Shown here: piece by piece, positions 44,040 through 52,573 of the stretch
Position numbering within the stretch: the first letter of the stretch is position 1
Layout: each line of letters opens with the position of its first letter
Source of the DNA: Halomonas colorata
GTDB taxonomy: Bacteria > Pseudomonadota > Gammaproteobacteria > Pseudomonadales > Halomonadaceae
Direction of reading: 5' to 3'
NCBI RefSeq assembly: GCF_014897985.1
Contig: NZ_JABUZA010000005.1
Coordinates: 1-64,000 of the forward strand
Length of the DNA stretch: 64,000 nt
Notes under the pieces: model-generated
Databases searched by the model: none
What the model was told of the DNA's origin: nothing
What the model saw: only the letters and a program-made list of their open reading frames with translations
Translations under genes and position numbers: made by a program

Positions 44040-45695
44040 ATGACACAACAACAAACCTTGGCATTTGACTACATCGTGATAGGCGCAGGCACCGCAGGGT
44101 GCCTGATGGCCAACCGGTTAAGCGCCGACCCGAATAATCGGGTGCTGCTGATCGAGGCGGGCGGGCGCGACAACTATCACTGGATCCATATTCCGGTGGG
44201 GTATCTGTACTGCATTAATAACCCGCGCACCGACTGGCTGTTTCGTACCGAACCCGAGCAGGGCTTGAACGGCCGCTCGCTGATTTACCCGCGCGGTAAA
44301 ACCCTGGGCGGCTGTTCGAGTATCAACGGCATGATTTATATGCGCGGCCAGGCGCGCGATTACAACCACTGGGCAGAATTCGTGGGTGATGATGACTGGC
44401 GATGGGAGAACTGCCTGCCGGACTTTATGCAGCATGAAAGCCACTACCGGCTGGATGAAGGAGGCGATGCGGATGCCGAGCAGCGCGACTTTCACGGCGA
44501 TGGCGGTGAGTGGCGGGTTGAAAAGCAGCGCTTGAAATGGGATGTGCTGGACGATTTTGCCGAGGCGGCCGTGCAGGCTGGTATACCCCGCACCCAGGAT
44601 TTTAACCGCGGCAATAATGAAGGCGTTGCCTACTTTGAAGTAAACCAGCGCAATGGTTGGCGTTGGAACACGGCCAAGGCGTTTTTGCGCCCCGCGCTTA
44701 AACGTAAAAACCTGACGCTTTGGCACTCTACCCAGGTGAATCGGCTCTGCTTTGAAAATGATCAGGGCAGCCCACGCTGTAAAGGAGTAGACGTTACCCA
44801 GCGCGGTAAAAACCTGAACGCCCGCGCCAGCAAAGAAGTAATTTTGTGCGCTGGTGCCATTGGCTCGCCGCATATTTTGCAGCTATCGGGTATCGGGCCT
44901 AAAGCGCATCTTGAAGAGCACGCCATTGAGGTGGTGCATGACCTGCCGGGGGTAGGTGAGAATCTGCAAGATCATCTCCAGATCCGCTCAGTGTATCGTG
45001 TCACCAATGCAAAAACGCTTAATGCTGTAGCAGGCACTTTGCTGGGTAAGGCAGGTATTGGCTGGGAGTATTTATGCAAGCGTACTGGACCCATGAGCAT
45101 GGCGCCGTCACAACTTGGCGCTTTTACCCGCAGTTCTAACGAGTATGAGTACGCTAATATTCAGTACCACGTTCAGCCATTAAGTCTTGAGGCGTTCGGG
45201 CAGCCGCTGCATCCTTATCCGGCCATTACCGCCAGTGTATGCAACTTAAATCTCACCAGCCGCGGAACGGTGCGTTTAAAAAGCCGCAACCCTTCCCAGG
45301 CCCCGGCAATTGCGCCCAACTATTTAAGTACGCCTGAAGACCGCAAGGTAGCCGCAGATTCGCTCAGAATGACTCGCCGGATTGCCGAACAGCCCGCGTT
45401 TGCCAAATACGCGCCGGAGGAAGTGAAGCCTGGCCCTGCGTATCAAAGCGATGACGAACTGACGCGTCTGGCCGGCGATATTGGCACGACTATCTTCCAT
45501 CCGGTAGGCACTACAAAAATGGGCCGTGCAGATGATCCCTTGGCTGTGGTAGATGCAAAATTAAGAGTGCATGGAATCAAGGGACTACGCGTTGCTGATG
45601 CGGGAGTCATGCCGACGATTACCAGCGGAAACACCAATTCTCCGACCCTGATGATCGCCGAAAAAGCGGCTAAATGGATATTAAATGAGATTTAG
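44040..45695 (+). CDS. GMC-family FAD alcohol dehydrogenase, probable 3-hydroxypropionate dehydrogenase (DddA-like)
   Basis: 551-aa flavoprotein of the glucose-methanol-choline family. The FAD dinucleotide motif VIGAGTAGCLMANRL is at the N-terminus, with GKTLGGCSSINGMIYMRG (GMC signature 1), GAIGSPHILQLSGIG (signature 2), the active-site His in IFHPVGTTKMG (about H487) and Asn in TITSGNTNSPTLM. It resembles choline dehydrogenase BetA and is normally annotated so. Its operon with the MmsA/DddC enzyme argues for oxidation of 3-hydroxypropionate to malonate semialdehyde, as known for DddA in Halomonas. No DMSP lyase or acryloyl gene is in the window. Confidence 0.88.
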   Translation: MTQQQTLAFDYIVIGAGTAGCLMANRLSADPNNRVLLIEAGGRDNYHWIHIPVGYLYCINNPRTDWLFRTEPEQGLNGRSLIYPRGKTLGGCSSINGMIYMRGQARDYNHWAEFVGDDDWRWENCLPDFMQHESHYRLDEGGDADAEQRDFHGDGGEWRVEKQRLKWDVLDDFAEAAVQAGIPRTQDFNRGNNEGVAYFEVNQRNGWRWNTAKAFLRPALKRKNLTLWHSTQVNRLCFENDQGSPRCKGVDVTQRGKNLNARASKEVILCAGAIGSPHILQLSGIGPKAHLEEHAIEVVHDLPGVGENLQDHLQIRSVYRVTNAKTLNAVAGTLLGKAGIGWEYLCKRTGPMSMAPSQLGAFTRSSNEYEYANIQYHVQPLSLEAFGQPLHPYPAITASVCNLNLTSRGTVRLKSRNPSQAPAIAPNYLSTPEDRKVAADSLRMTRRIAEQPAFAKYAPEEVKPGPAYQSDDELTRLAGDIGTTIFHPVGTTKMGRADDPLAVVDAKLRVHGIKGLRVADAGVMPTITSGNTNSPTLMIAEKAAKWILNEI

Positions 45696-45903
45696 AATAA
45701 AAATTGTTGCATAAAGTTTTTTTTTCAGCATAGTGTTGACGTGCGGCTGAGTTAAGCGCATGCTTCACGCAGTTGGTTAGCAAGTCGAACGTTGTCAGCA
45801 GTATCGAACGCCTAAGCGTGAGTCTGGTGAAAGTTTCTTGTTCTACCCACTGCAATTCGGGTATTTCCCGGCTTTACATTAAGCTACATCGAGGATTTCG
45901 ATC
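45696..45903 (+). promoter_or_regulatory. Long leader region of the cold-shock gene
   Basis: 208 bp without a gene between the GMC dehydrogenase and the cold-shock ATG. TTGACG at about 45736 could be a -35. Cold-shock genes typically have long, structured 5' leaders that act as thermosensors; that is a likely use here, but no cold-box was verified. Confidence 0.45.
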
Positions 45904-46110
45904 ATGGCAACTGGTACCGTTAAGTGGTTTAACGACACTAAAGGTTTCGGCTTCATTTCTCCGGACGACAATGGCGACGACCTGTTCGCGCACTTCTCCG
46001 AAATTCAAGCTGACGGTTTCAAAACTCTGCAAGACGGCCAGAAGGTTTCCTTCGACGTCACTCAGGGTAAAAAAGGCCTTCAGGCTTCTAACATCAAAGT
46101 TGTGAACTAA
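45904..46110 (+). CDS. Cold-shock protein (CspA family)
   Basis: 68-aa single OB-fold protein that binds single-stranded RNA/DNA and melts RNA structure. RNP1 is [10 protein letters not shown] (residues 13-22) and RNP2 is [18 protein letters not shown] at the N-terminus is canonical. Normal length. A long leader precedes it and a perfect terminator follows, so it is a monocistronic unit. Confidence 0.96.
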   Translation: MATGTVKWFNDTKGFGFISPDDNGDDLFAHFSEIQADGFKTLQDGQKVSFDVTQGKKGLQASNIKVVN

Positions 46111-46159
46111 GTTTCACTATTGATGTTTGCAGCTAGCGGTTAACGCTAGTTGGCTTAAG

Positions 46160-46183
46160 ACCCCGCCATGTGCGGGGTTTTTT
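46160..46183 (+). terminator. Rho-independent terminator of the cold-shock gene
   Basis: ACCCCGC, loop CATGT, GCGGGGT, then a run of T. Confidence 0.93.
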
Positions 46184-46302
46184 GTGTGGCAAAGAAAAAC
46201 TTTTTATTCTATTTCGATATTTAAATGTTTCTAAAAATAACTTTTTAGAATATGAGGTTGGCGTCACAATAGCGCATGCTTTTTTGTTAGGGATGCTGCG
46301 TT

Positions 46303-48072
46303 ATGACGCTGGATGCTTGGATTGCGATCGCTGTTGTTATCACTATTTTTCCATTAATGAGCGTATCGCGGTTAGGGCCGGATATTATTCTGCTGGGTGC
46401 CGTTATTCTACTGATGACGCTGGGGGTGATTGATCCCGCCCAGGCGTTAAGCGGCTTTTCCAATAGCGGTCTGTTCACGGTCGCCTTTATGTATGTGCTG
46501 GTGGCCAGCATCCGCGAAACGGGCGGCATCGATCTGATTATTCGTTATGTTCTGGGGCGGCCGAAAAGCGAGCGCGGCGCCCTGGTTCGGCTCCTGTTAC
46601 CGGTTGCCTCGTTAAGCGGTTTCTTGAATAACACGCCCGTAGTCGCTACCTACATACCGGCCGTGATGAGCTGGAGCCGTCGGCTGCGGCGCTCACCTCA
46701 ACGGCTACTCATGCCGTTAAGCTTTGCCTCCATTCTGGGCGGCACTATTACGCTGTTCGGTACCAGCACCAACTTGGTCGTGCATGGGCTGCTGGTTGAT
46801 CGCTATCCTGATTTGACCATGGGGCTGTTTGATCTTGCCTGGGTGGGGATCCCCGTGGCCGTGGTGGGGCTGACTTACCTGATCCTGTTAGGGCCACGCC
46901 TGCTGCCTGCCCGTGAGGGCTTGGGGAATGCCTTTGCCAATCCGCGTGAGTTCACCATTGAAATGGAAGTCGATCGGGAGGGCGTCCTGGTCAATCGCAC
47001 GGTCGAAGAAGCAGGCTTGCGCCATCTCCAAGAGCTTTTTCTGGTTGAAATCGAGCGCGATGGCAACGTGGTAAGCGTCGTGGGGCCCGGGGAGCAGTTA
47101 AAGGGCGGCGACCGGTTGGTGTTTGCCGGTACCAGCGATGCCGCCGTGGAGCTTCAGCAGATTCGTGGCCTGATACCCTCGCGCGATAGCGCTTCAAGCC
47201 TGGAAAAAGAGTTTAAAGAACGCCGCCTGGTCGAGGCCGTAGTCTCCAACCAGTGTCAGTTTATCGGTCAGCGCATTCGCGACGGGCGCTTTAGAACGCT
47301 TTACGGGGCGGCCGTACTGGCGATTTGCCGAGGCGGCGAAAGGGTCACCGGTAACCTTGGGCAGGTGCGTTTGCAGTCTGCTGACGTGCTGCTGTTGGAA
47401 GCTCGCCCGCCGTTTATCGAGCGTCATCGACAGTCAAAAGACTTCCTGCTGATCAGTGAGTTGAACGGCTCTGCACGGCCGGTTCATGAAAAGGCGCCGC
47501 TGGCCTGGGGAATTTTATTAGGTGCGGTGCTGCTGGCGGCATTCGGCGTGGTGAGCATGCTAAATGCCGCCATGCTGGGCGCGGCACTGGCGCTTGTTAC
47601 TGGCTGCTGCTCGGTAGAAGCGGCCAAGCGCGGGCTGGATAGTCAGGTGCTTTTAACTATTGCTGCATCGTTCGGGGTAGGGGCGGCGCTGCAAAGTTCG
47701 GGAGCGGCTGACGCTATTGCCGGTGGCGTTTTGAATATTGTGGGCGGTAATCCGTGGCTGCTCTTGATAGGCACTTACTGTGTGGTCGCGCTATTGACTG
47801 AGCTGGTGACCAATAACGGCGCTGCCGTGATTATCTTCCCTGTGGTGATGGCCGCCGCCGAGAGCCTGGGAGTAAACCCCATGCCGTATGTGGTCGCTGT
47901 TATGTTTGCCGCTTCGGCCAGCTTTTTAACCCCGATCGGCTATCAAACCAATTTGATGGTGTATGGCCCCGGCGGCTATCGTATCAGTGATTTTCTACGC
48001 GTAGGCGGTGGTTTAAACGTCATTACCGGGGCAATCGCGCTGGCCCTGATTCCCTTGGTGTGGCCCTTTTAA
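46303..48072 (+). CDS. SLC13-family permease with RCK-C (TrkA-C) domains
   Basis: 589-aa inner-membrane transporter. Membrane halves at about residues 1-205 and 395-589 flank a cytoplasmic insert holding two TrkA-C-like domains (FTIEMEVDREGVLVNRTVEE; RDGRFRTLYGAAVLAICRGG). The transport motifs are SGFLNNTPVVATYIPAVM and TLFGTSTNLVVHGLLV in the first half and LTELVTNNGAAVIIFPVVM and SFLTPIGYQTNLMVYGPGG in the second. Such proteins are mostly sodium-coupled sulfate or other anion importers, with the RCK domains binding a regulatory ligand. The substrate is a guess. Confidence 0.92.
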   Translation: MTLDAWIAIAVVITIFPLMSVSRLGPDIILLGAVILLMTLGVIDPAQALSGFSNSGLFTVAFMYVLVASIRETGGIDLIIRYVLGRPKSERGALVRLLLPVASLSGFLNNTPVVATYIPAVMSWSRRLRRSPQRLLMPLSFASILGGTITLFGTSTNLVVHGLLVDRYPDLTMGLFDLAWVGIPVAVVGLTYLILLGPRLLPAREGLGNAFANPREFTIEMEVDREGVLVNRTVEEAGLRHLQELFLVEIERDGNVVSVVGPGEQLKGGDRLVFAGTSDAAVELQQIRGLIPSRDSASSLEKEFKERRLVEAVVSNQCQFIGQRIRDGRFRTLYGAAVLAICRGGERVTGNLGQVRLQSADVLLLEARPPFIERHRQSKDFLLISELNGSARPVHEKAPLAWGILLGAVLLAAFGVVSMLNAAMLGAALALVTGCCSVEAAKRGLDSQVLLTIAASFGVGAALQSSGAADAIAGGVLNIVGGNPWLLLIGTYCVVALLTELVTNNGAAVIIFPVVMAAAESLGVNPMPYVVAVMFAASASFLTPIGYQTNLMVYGPGGYRISDFLRVGGGLNVITGAIALALIPLVWPF

Positions 48073-48164
48073 GCTCGGATATAGCCCTTTTAAGCGCAAG
48101 TGCTCGCCGCCACTGCCGGTTTGCGCTAGGGTGCTTTTTTAATTAATACGTAAGGACAAGTAAC

Positions 48165-48830
48165 ATGACCGAACCTGGCGAACTGATTATTGAACCGCAA
48201 AATGGGCAGCCCGCCGATGCCTGCGTGTTTATTATTCATGGCTTGGGCGCTGATGGGCATGATTTCGAGCCGCTGGTACCCGCGCTTAACCTTCCCAAGG
48301 ATGCCAGCGTGCGTTTTATCATGCCTCACGCGCCTCGGCTGCCGGTCACCGTTAACGGCGGGATGGTTATGCCTGCCTGGTACGATATATTAGCCATGGA
48401 TTTAGGCCGTAGGGTGGATGAAGCTCAGCTCAAACGCTCTGCTGAACGTATTCAGGCGCTGATTCAGGAACAGATCGATCAAGGTATCGACAGCCAGCGG
48501 ATTATCGTGGCGGGTTTCTCTCAGGGTGGAGCGGTTGCCTATCAGGCGGCGTTATCGTTTCCGCTGCCGTTAGGCGGGCTGTTGGCAATGTCGACCTACT
48601 TTGCCACCGCGGACAGCATTGAAGCCAGCGAGGCGAACCAGCACATTCCTATCGAAGTGCATCACGGCAACTTTGACCCGATCGTGGCGGAGAGTTTAGG
48701 CCGTGCAGCGCTTGAGCGGCTCAAGACGCAGGGCTACGCAGCTAACTACCGTCAGTACCCGATGGCTCACGCGCTTTGCCCCCAGCAGGTAGGCGATATT
48801 GGCCGCTGGCTAAGTGAGCGTTTAGCGTAA
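48165..48830 (+). CDS. Alpha/beta-hydrolase carboxylesterase
   Basis: 221-aa cytoplasmic hydrolase of the carboxylesterase/acyl-protein thioesterase family (esterase II of Pseudomonas, YpfH-like). HGLGADGHDFEPLV forms the oxyanion region. The triad is S119 (AGFSQGGAVAYQ), D171 (HHGNFDPIV) and H202 (PMAHALCP). No signal peptide. It hydrolyses short acyl esters; its natural substrate is unknown. It lies 73 bp before the antiporter operon. Confidence 0.93.
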   Translation: MTEPGELIIEPQNGQPADACVFIIHGLGADGHDFEPLVPALNLPKDASVRFIMPHAPRLPVTVNGGMVMPAWYDILAMDLGRRVDEAQLKRSAERIQALIQEQIDQGIDSQRIIVAGFSQGGAVAYQAALSFPLPLGGLLAMSTYFATADSIEASEANQHIPIEVHHGNFDPIVAESLGRAALERLKTQGYAANYRQYPMAHALCPQQVGDIGRWLSERLA

Positions 48831-48903
48831 GGCTGCGTCGACAAGTGATCAAAAGGCAGGCACAGTAACCTATCGAAAAGCCGGTGCAAGGATAGCAAAG
48901 GCA

Positions 48904-49584
48904 GTGATAGCGTCCCTTGATGTTATAGAAGTTCTATTAGCGCTTTGTCTTCTGACAGCAGCGCTGTTGTGTTTATTTGATCGCCACTTGGTGCGTGCCT
49001 GCTGCTGCTTTGGGGTGTTTACCCTGAGCATGGCGCTGGCCTGGCTGACATTAGGCGCGCCTTGGCTAGCAATTGCAGAAGCAATCATTGGCGCGCTACT
49101 CACCGTACCCTGCTTTTTTTACGCGTTAGGCATCTTTTCCACCAACTCGTCTGCTTTACCGCGCTATGATCACTTTAAAGAGTCGCTGACACGGGGCATG
49201 ACTCGCACGCTGTTGGCGCTTGCCTGGTGCGTCATGGTTGGCACAGTCATCCGCTTTGTACTCCCCGCTATGGTTTATTCCCCGCTTGAGCATCCATTGC
49301 TGTTCGTTGGTGTGGTGATCGTTGCCACCGCGATGGGCGCTTTTGCCTGGCATCGGCATTTATTACGCCGTCTGCTGGCGTTTAATGTGATGGGTTCCGG
49401 TGTGTTTTTACTCTTGGCGGGGATGGCGGGCACGAGCGTGCAAGGCCAAGCGTTTATTACCATTGGGCTGGTGGTCGCTTGGCTTGGCTCCTTGCTGAGC
49501 GCCTTGTTGATTCGAACGCTCTATCTGCGCGAAGGGCCAGCGGCGTTACTGGGTGCCAGCGAGCCTCAGGAGTCGAAGCAATGA
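48904..49584 (+). CDS. Fused MbhD (DUF4040)-NuoK/MnhC-like membrane subunit
   Basis: 226-aa polytopic membrane protein, first gene of the antiporter-like operon. Residues 6-75 look like the MbhD/DUF4040 domain (LGAPWLAIAEAIIGALLTVP) found in MnhB/Mbh complexes. Residues 130-215 resemble NuoK/MnhC (LLRRLLAFNVMGSGVFLLLA, then GLVVAWLGSLLSALLIRTLY). Separate subunits are usual, so the fusion is notable. Translation starts at a GTG with AAGG nearby. The TGA overlaps the next gene's ATG. I infer that it packs against the three antiporter subunits to form a membrane ion pump or exchanger. Confidence 0.75.
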   Translation: MIASLDVIEVLLALCLLTAALLCLFDRHLVRACCCFGVFTLSMALAWLTLGAPWLAIAEAIIGALLTVPCFFYALGIFSTNSSALPRYDHFKESLTRGMTRTLLALAWCVMVGTVIRFVLPAMVYSPLEHPLLFVGVVIVATAMGAFAWHRHLLRRLLAFNVMGSGVFLLLAGMAGTSVQGQAFITIGLVVAWLGSLLSALLIRTLYLREGPAALLGASEPQESKQ

Positions 49585-51071
49585 TGTGGCGATTTGGTCT
49601 AACAGACAGCACGTTTGAGCCGCTGTTAACCAGCCACTGGGCGTTGGCCATTGCCTTGTGCCTGCCGCTTGTATTGGGTGGTTTGGCGGCGGTATGGCCT
49701 CCAAAGCGCATGTGGGTAGTGGCCCTGGCGTGTGCTCCACTGCTGGTGTCTGGGCTTTTATTATTGATCGACTTTACGCAGATAGGGTTGCTGCGTTGGC
49801 AAGAGGAGGTGCTGGGAGTCAGCATTGGACTGCGCCTTAATGGGGTAAGCATACTGCTGTTACTCTTGACGCAATGGCTGGGCGCGGCATCGGCACTCTA
49901 TACGCCTGGCCTGCTGAGCGTTTCGCCGCCGGAACGCCTAGCCCGCTGGCTGTGGCCGCTGATGGGCGTGGTAGTCAGCGCGCTTTCATTGGTTTGGCTG
50001 GCGACCGACCTTATTACGCTCTACCTCGCATTGGAGCTGATGGGGTTGGCAGCCGTCGGCATGCTGTTATTGTCAGGTAAGACGCCAGCGCTTTTTGCCA
50101 GCATGCGCTATTTACTGCTCACCCTGGTGGGGTCGCTTGCCTATTTATTAGGGGTGGCGCTGCTGCTGGGCTACTGGGGGCAAGTTGATTTAGCCGGGCT
50201 TGCGCAGGTGGTTGAACCAGGCCCGGTTACCTGGGTGGCAGCGGCGTTGATCGGTGGCGGGCTTGCCTTAAAGGCTGCCTTGTTTCCGCTGCACGCCTGG
50301 CTTTCCCCGGTGCATGCCAGTGCCTGGACACCGGTAAGCGCGCTGCATGCAGGGCTGGTGGTTAAAGCTTCGCTGTTTGTGTTGCTGCAGCTGTGGAGTA
50401 TTTTGCTACCGGATACCTTTTGGGCGCCTCGCCTAGTCGCCTGGATGGGGATGCTGGCGATTATTTGGGGCGGATTGATTGCCTGGCGCGCCGAGTCGCT
50501 TAAAACGCTGGTGGCTTCATCAACGGTTGCCCAGCTTGGGTACCTGATGGTGGTATTTCCGTTGTTGTTAGGCCCAAACGTTGGGCCACTTGCCAAGGCG
50601 CTGGCCTGGGAAGGGTTCTGGCTGCAGTTAATGGGTCATGCGTTAGCCAAAGCCGCCATGTTTCTGGCCGCCGGCAATTTGATTCTGGCAACCGGTGAAA
50701 CCACGCTGAAGGGGCTGGCAGGCTGTAGCCGCAAGCTGCCGCTTTCGTTATTAGTGTTTGGCATTGCCTCGGTCACATTAATGGGGCTGCCGCCTAGCGC
50801 AGGCTTTACGGCCAAATGGCTGCTGTTGCAGGCCATGGTGATATCCCAGCAGTGGTGGGCGGTGGCCGCGCTATTAATCGGCACGCTGTTAACGGCTGCG
50901 TATGTTTTTCGGTTTTTCCGCTACTCTTTTATGGAAACTGCCCCGCGCCACCACTATCAGCCGCTTTCCCCGGGTATGGATATCATCGCGCTTTGTTTGG
51001 CATTGGCAGCCTTTGTCTTGGGGCTGCTCGCTCACTTTCCGTTAGAACTTCTCCATGGGGGTAGCTTATGA
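49581..51071 (+). CDS. Proton-translocating antiporter subunit (NuoL/M/N-like), first
   Basis: 496-aa subunit of the complex-I/Mrp antiporter superfamily with about 14 membrane segments. The functional residues are present: TM5 Glu (LYLALELMGLAAVG), TM7 Lys (GLALKAALFPLHAWL), TM8 Lys (ALHAGLVVKASLFVL) and TM12 Lys (GFTAKWLLLQ). I start at the ATG at 49581, which overlaps the previous stop; a longer upstream extension is not credible. It ends in ATGA overlap with the second subunit. The partner ion is unknown. Confidence 0.9.
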   Translation: MMWRFGLTDSTFEPLLTSHWALAIALCLPLVLGGLAAVWPPKRMWVVALACAPLLVSGLLLLIDFTQIGLLRWQEEVLGVSIGLRLNGVSILLLLLTQWLGAASALYTPGLLSVSPPERLARWLWPLMGVVVSALSLVWLATDLITLYLALELMGLAAVGMLLLSGKTPALFASMRYLLLTLVGSLAYLLGVALLLGYWGQVDLAGLAQVVEPGPVTWVAAALIGGGLALKAALFPLHAWLSPVHASAWTPVSALHAGLVVKASLFVLLQLWSILLPDTFWAPRLVAWMGMLAIIWGGLIAWRAESLKTLVASSTVAQLGYLMVVFPLLLGPNVGPLAKALAWEGFWLQLMGHALAKAAMFLAAGNLILATGETTLKGLAGCSRKLPLSLLVFGIASVTLMGLPPSAGFTAKWLLLQAMVISQQWWAVAALLIGTLLTAAYVFRFFRYSFMETAPRHHYQPLSPGMDIIALCLALAAFVLGLLAHFPLELLHGGSL

Positions 51072-52573
51072 ACGCCGCTTGGCTACCTTTAACGGCCATT
51101 GCCGCCTCCCTGTTGGCCGCCGTGATTATTTTCTCCCTACCTGAAGAGTCAAGGCGGCTGCGTACCAGCATTAACTTGCTGGCCGCCGTGATTAAAATCA
51201 CGCTGGTCACGTTGATGATTCAGCGGGTAGTGGCGGGCGATGAGGCTATTTTCAGTTTTCAGATAGTGGGCAATATTGATTTTGTCCTGCGTGCTGATGC
51301 GCTGGGGGTGATGTTTGCCGGGCTGTCGTCACTGCTTTGGCTGTGTACGACGGTTTACGCTATCGGGTATCTAGAGGGCACTGCGAATCGTAAGCGCTTC
51401 TTTGGCTTCTTCAGCCTGTGTGTGGCGAGTACGTTAGGCATCGCGCTTGCGGGAAATCTGTTTACCTTTCTGATTTTCTACGAAATGCTGACGCTTTCCA
51501 CCTATCCGCTCGTGGTTCATTCGGGCACTGATAAAGCCCTGAATGCGGGGCGGATTTATCTGCGCTATACCTTGACCGCCGGTGTCGTGCTGCTTTTCGG
51601 CGTGGTGCTGTTATATAGCGTAACGGGCGAGCATTCGTTTGCCTCTGAACGAGGCCTGGGTGACTACCTGGGCGATCACCGCACTTTACTCACGTTTATC
51701 TTCGCCCTGCTGGTGGGCGGGTTTGCCGTGAAGGCCGCCATGGTACCGCTGCATGGTTGGCTGCCCAGGGCGATGGTGGCGCCTGCGCCGGTCAGCGCGC
51801 TGCTGCACGCGGTAGCCGTGGTAAAAGCCGGCGCCTTTGGGATCTTGCGGGTTATTTATGATCTTTACGGTATCGAGCTAAGCGTTGAGCTGGGCGTGAC
51901 CACAGCCCTTGCCGTGGCGGCCTGTATTACCATTATTTATGGCTCGGTGCGGGCCATCGCTCAGCACGAGTTAAAGCCTCGGCTCGCCTTCTCTACCATC
52001 AGTCAGGTGTCGTATATCGTGCTTGGCGTAAGCTTATTTGGCCCCTTTGGAACGATCGGTGCGCTTGCCCATTTGTTGCACCAGGGACTTATGAAGGTGA
52101 CGCTGTTTTTCTGTGCGGGCATCTATGCAGAAGAGCTGGGCATTCACCGTATTGATGAGATGGACGGAGCTGGTAAGCGCATGCCGCTTACCAGCTTGGC
52201 CTTTACGGTGGGGGCGCTAGGCATGATTGGTTTACCCCCCTTCGCTGGGTTTATCACCAAATGGTATTTGGGTATTGGCGCCATTCAGGCTGAAATGTAC
52301 TGGGTCATTGCCGTACTTGTTGCCAGTAGTGCGCTGAATGCGGCCTATTTTCTGCCGATTGTGTATCGCCTGTGGTTTCGTGTGGGGCCTGCCCATGGCC
52401 ATGGCCGCTGGCCAAACGAGCAGCGCCTGGGGCGTTTGGAAACCCATGGTTGGCTGCTTTGGCCGGCGGTGTTTACCGCGGTGATCAGTCTGGCCGCGGG
52501 GCTGCTTGCCGGGCTGCCGTTTAGCCCGCTGGACTGGGCAACCCGGGTAGCGGTAGGGGAGTATTTACAATGA
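51068..52573 (+). CDS. Proton-translocating antiporter subunit (MnhD/NuoN-like), second
   Basis: 501-aa membrane subunit, closest in layout to MnhD/MrpD. Conserved residues: TM5 Glu (FLIFYEMLTLSTYPLV), TM7 Lys (GFAVKAAMVPLHGWLP), TM8 Lys (LLHAVAVVKAGAFGIL) and TM12 Lys (GFITKWYLG). Other features are QVSYIVLGVSLFG and the histidine-bearing HLLHQGLMKVTLFF. Both ends overlap neighbours by 4 nt. A proton or cation channel role follows from the family. Confidence 0.92.
   Translation: MNAAWLPLTAIAASLLAAVIIFSLPEESRRLRTSINLLAAVIKITLVTLMIQRVVAGDEAIFSFQIVGNIDFVLRADALGVMFAGLSSLLWLCTTVYAIGYLEGTANRKRFFGFFSLCVASTLGIALAGNLFTFLIFYEMLTLSTYPLVVHSGTDKALNAGRIYLRYTLTAGVVLLFGVVLLYSVTGEHSFASERGLGDYLGDHRTLLTFIFALLVGGFAVKAAMVPLHGWLPRAMVAPAPVSALLHAVAVVKAGAFGILRVIYDLYGIELSVELGVTTALAVAACITIIYGSVRAIAQHELKPRLAFSTISQVSYIVLGVSLFGPFGTIGALAHLLHQGLMKVTLFFCAGIYAEELGIHRIDEMDGAGKRMPLTSLAFTVGALGMIGLPPFAGFITKWYLGIGAIQAEMYWVIAVLVASSALNAAYFLPIVYRLWFRVGPAHGHGRWPNEQRLGRLETHGWLLWPAVFTAVISLAAGLLAGLPFSPLDWATRVAVGEYLQ

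Noticed and set aside
44118-44873. 251-aa open frame on the minus strand
   Set aside because: It lies wholly inside the GMC dehydrogenase on the opposite strand, has no family features and reflects codon bias.
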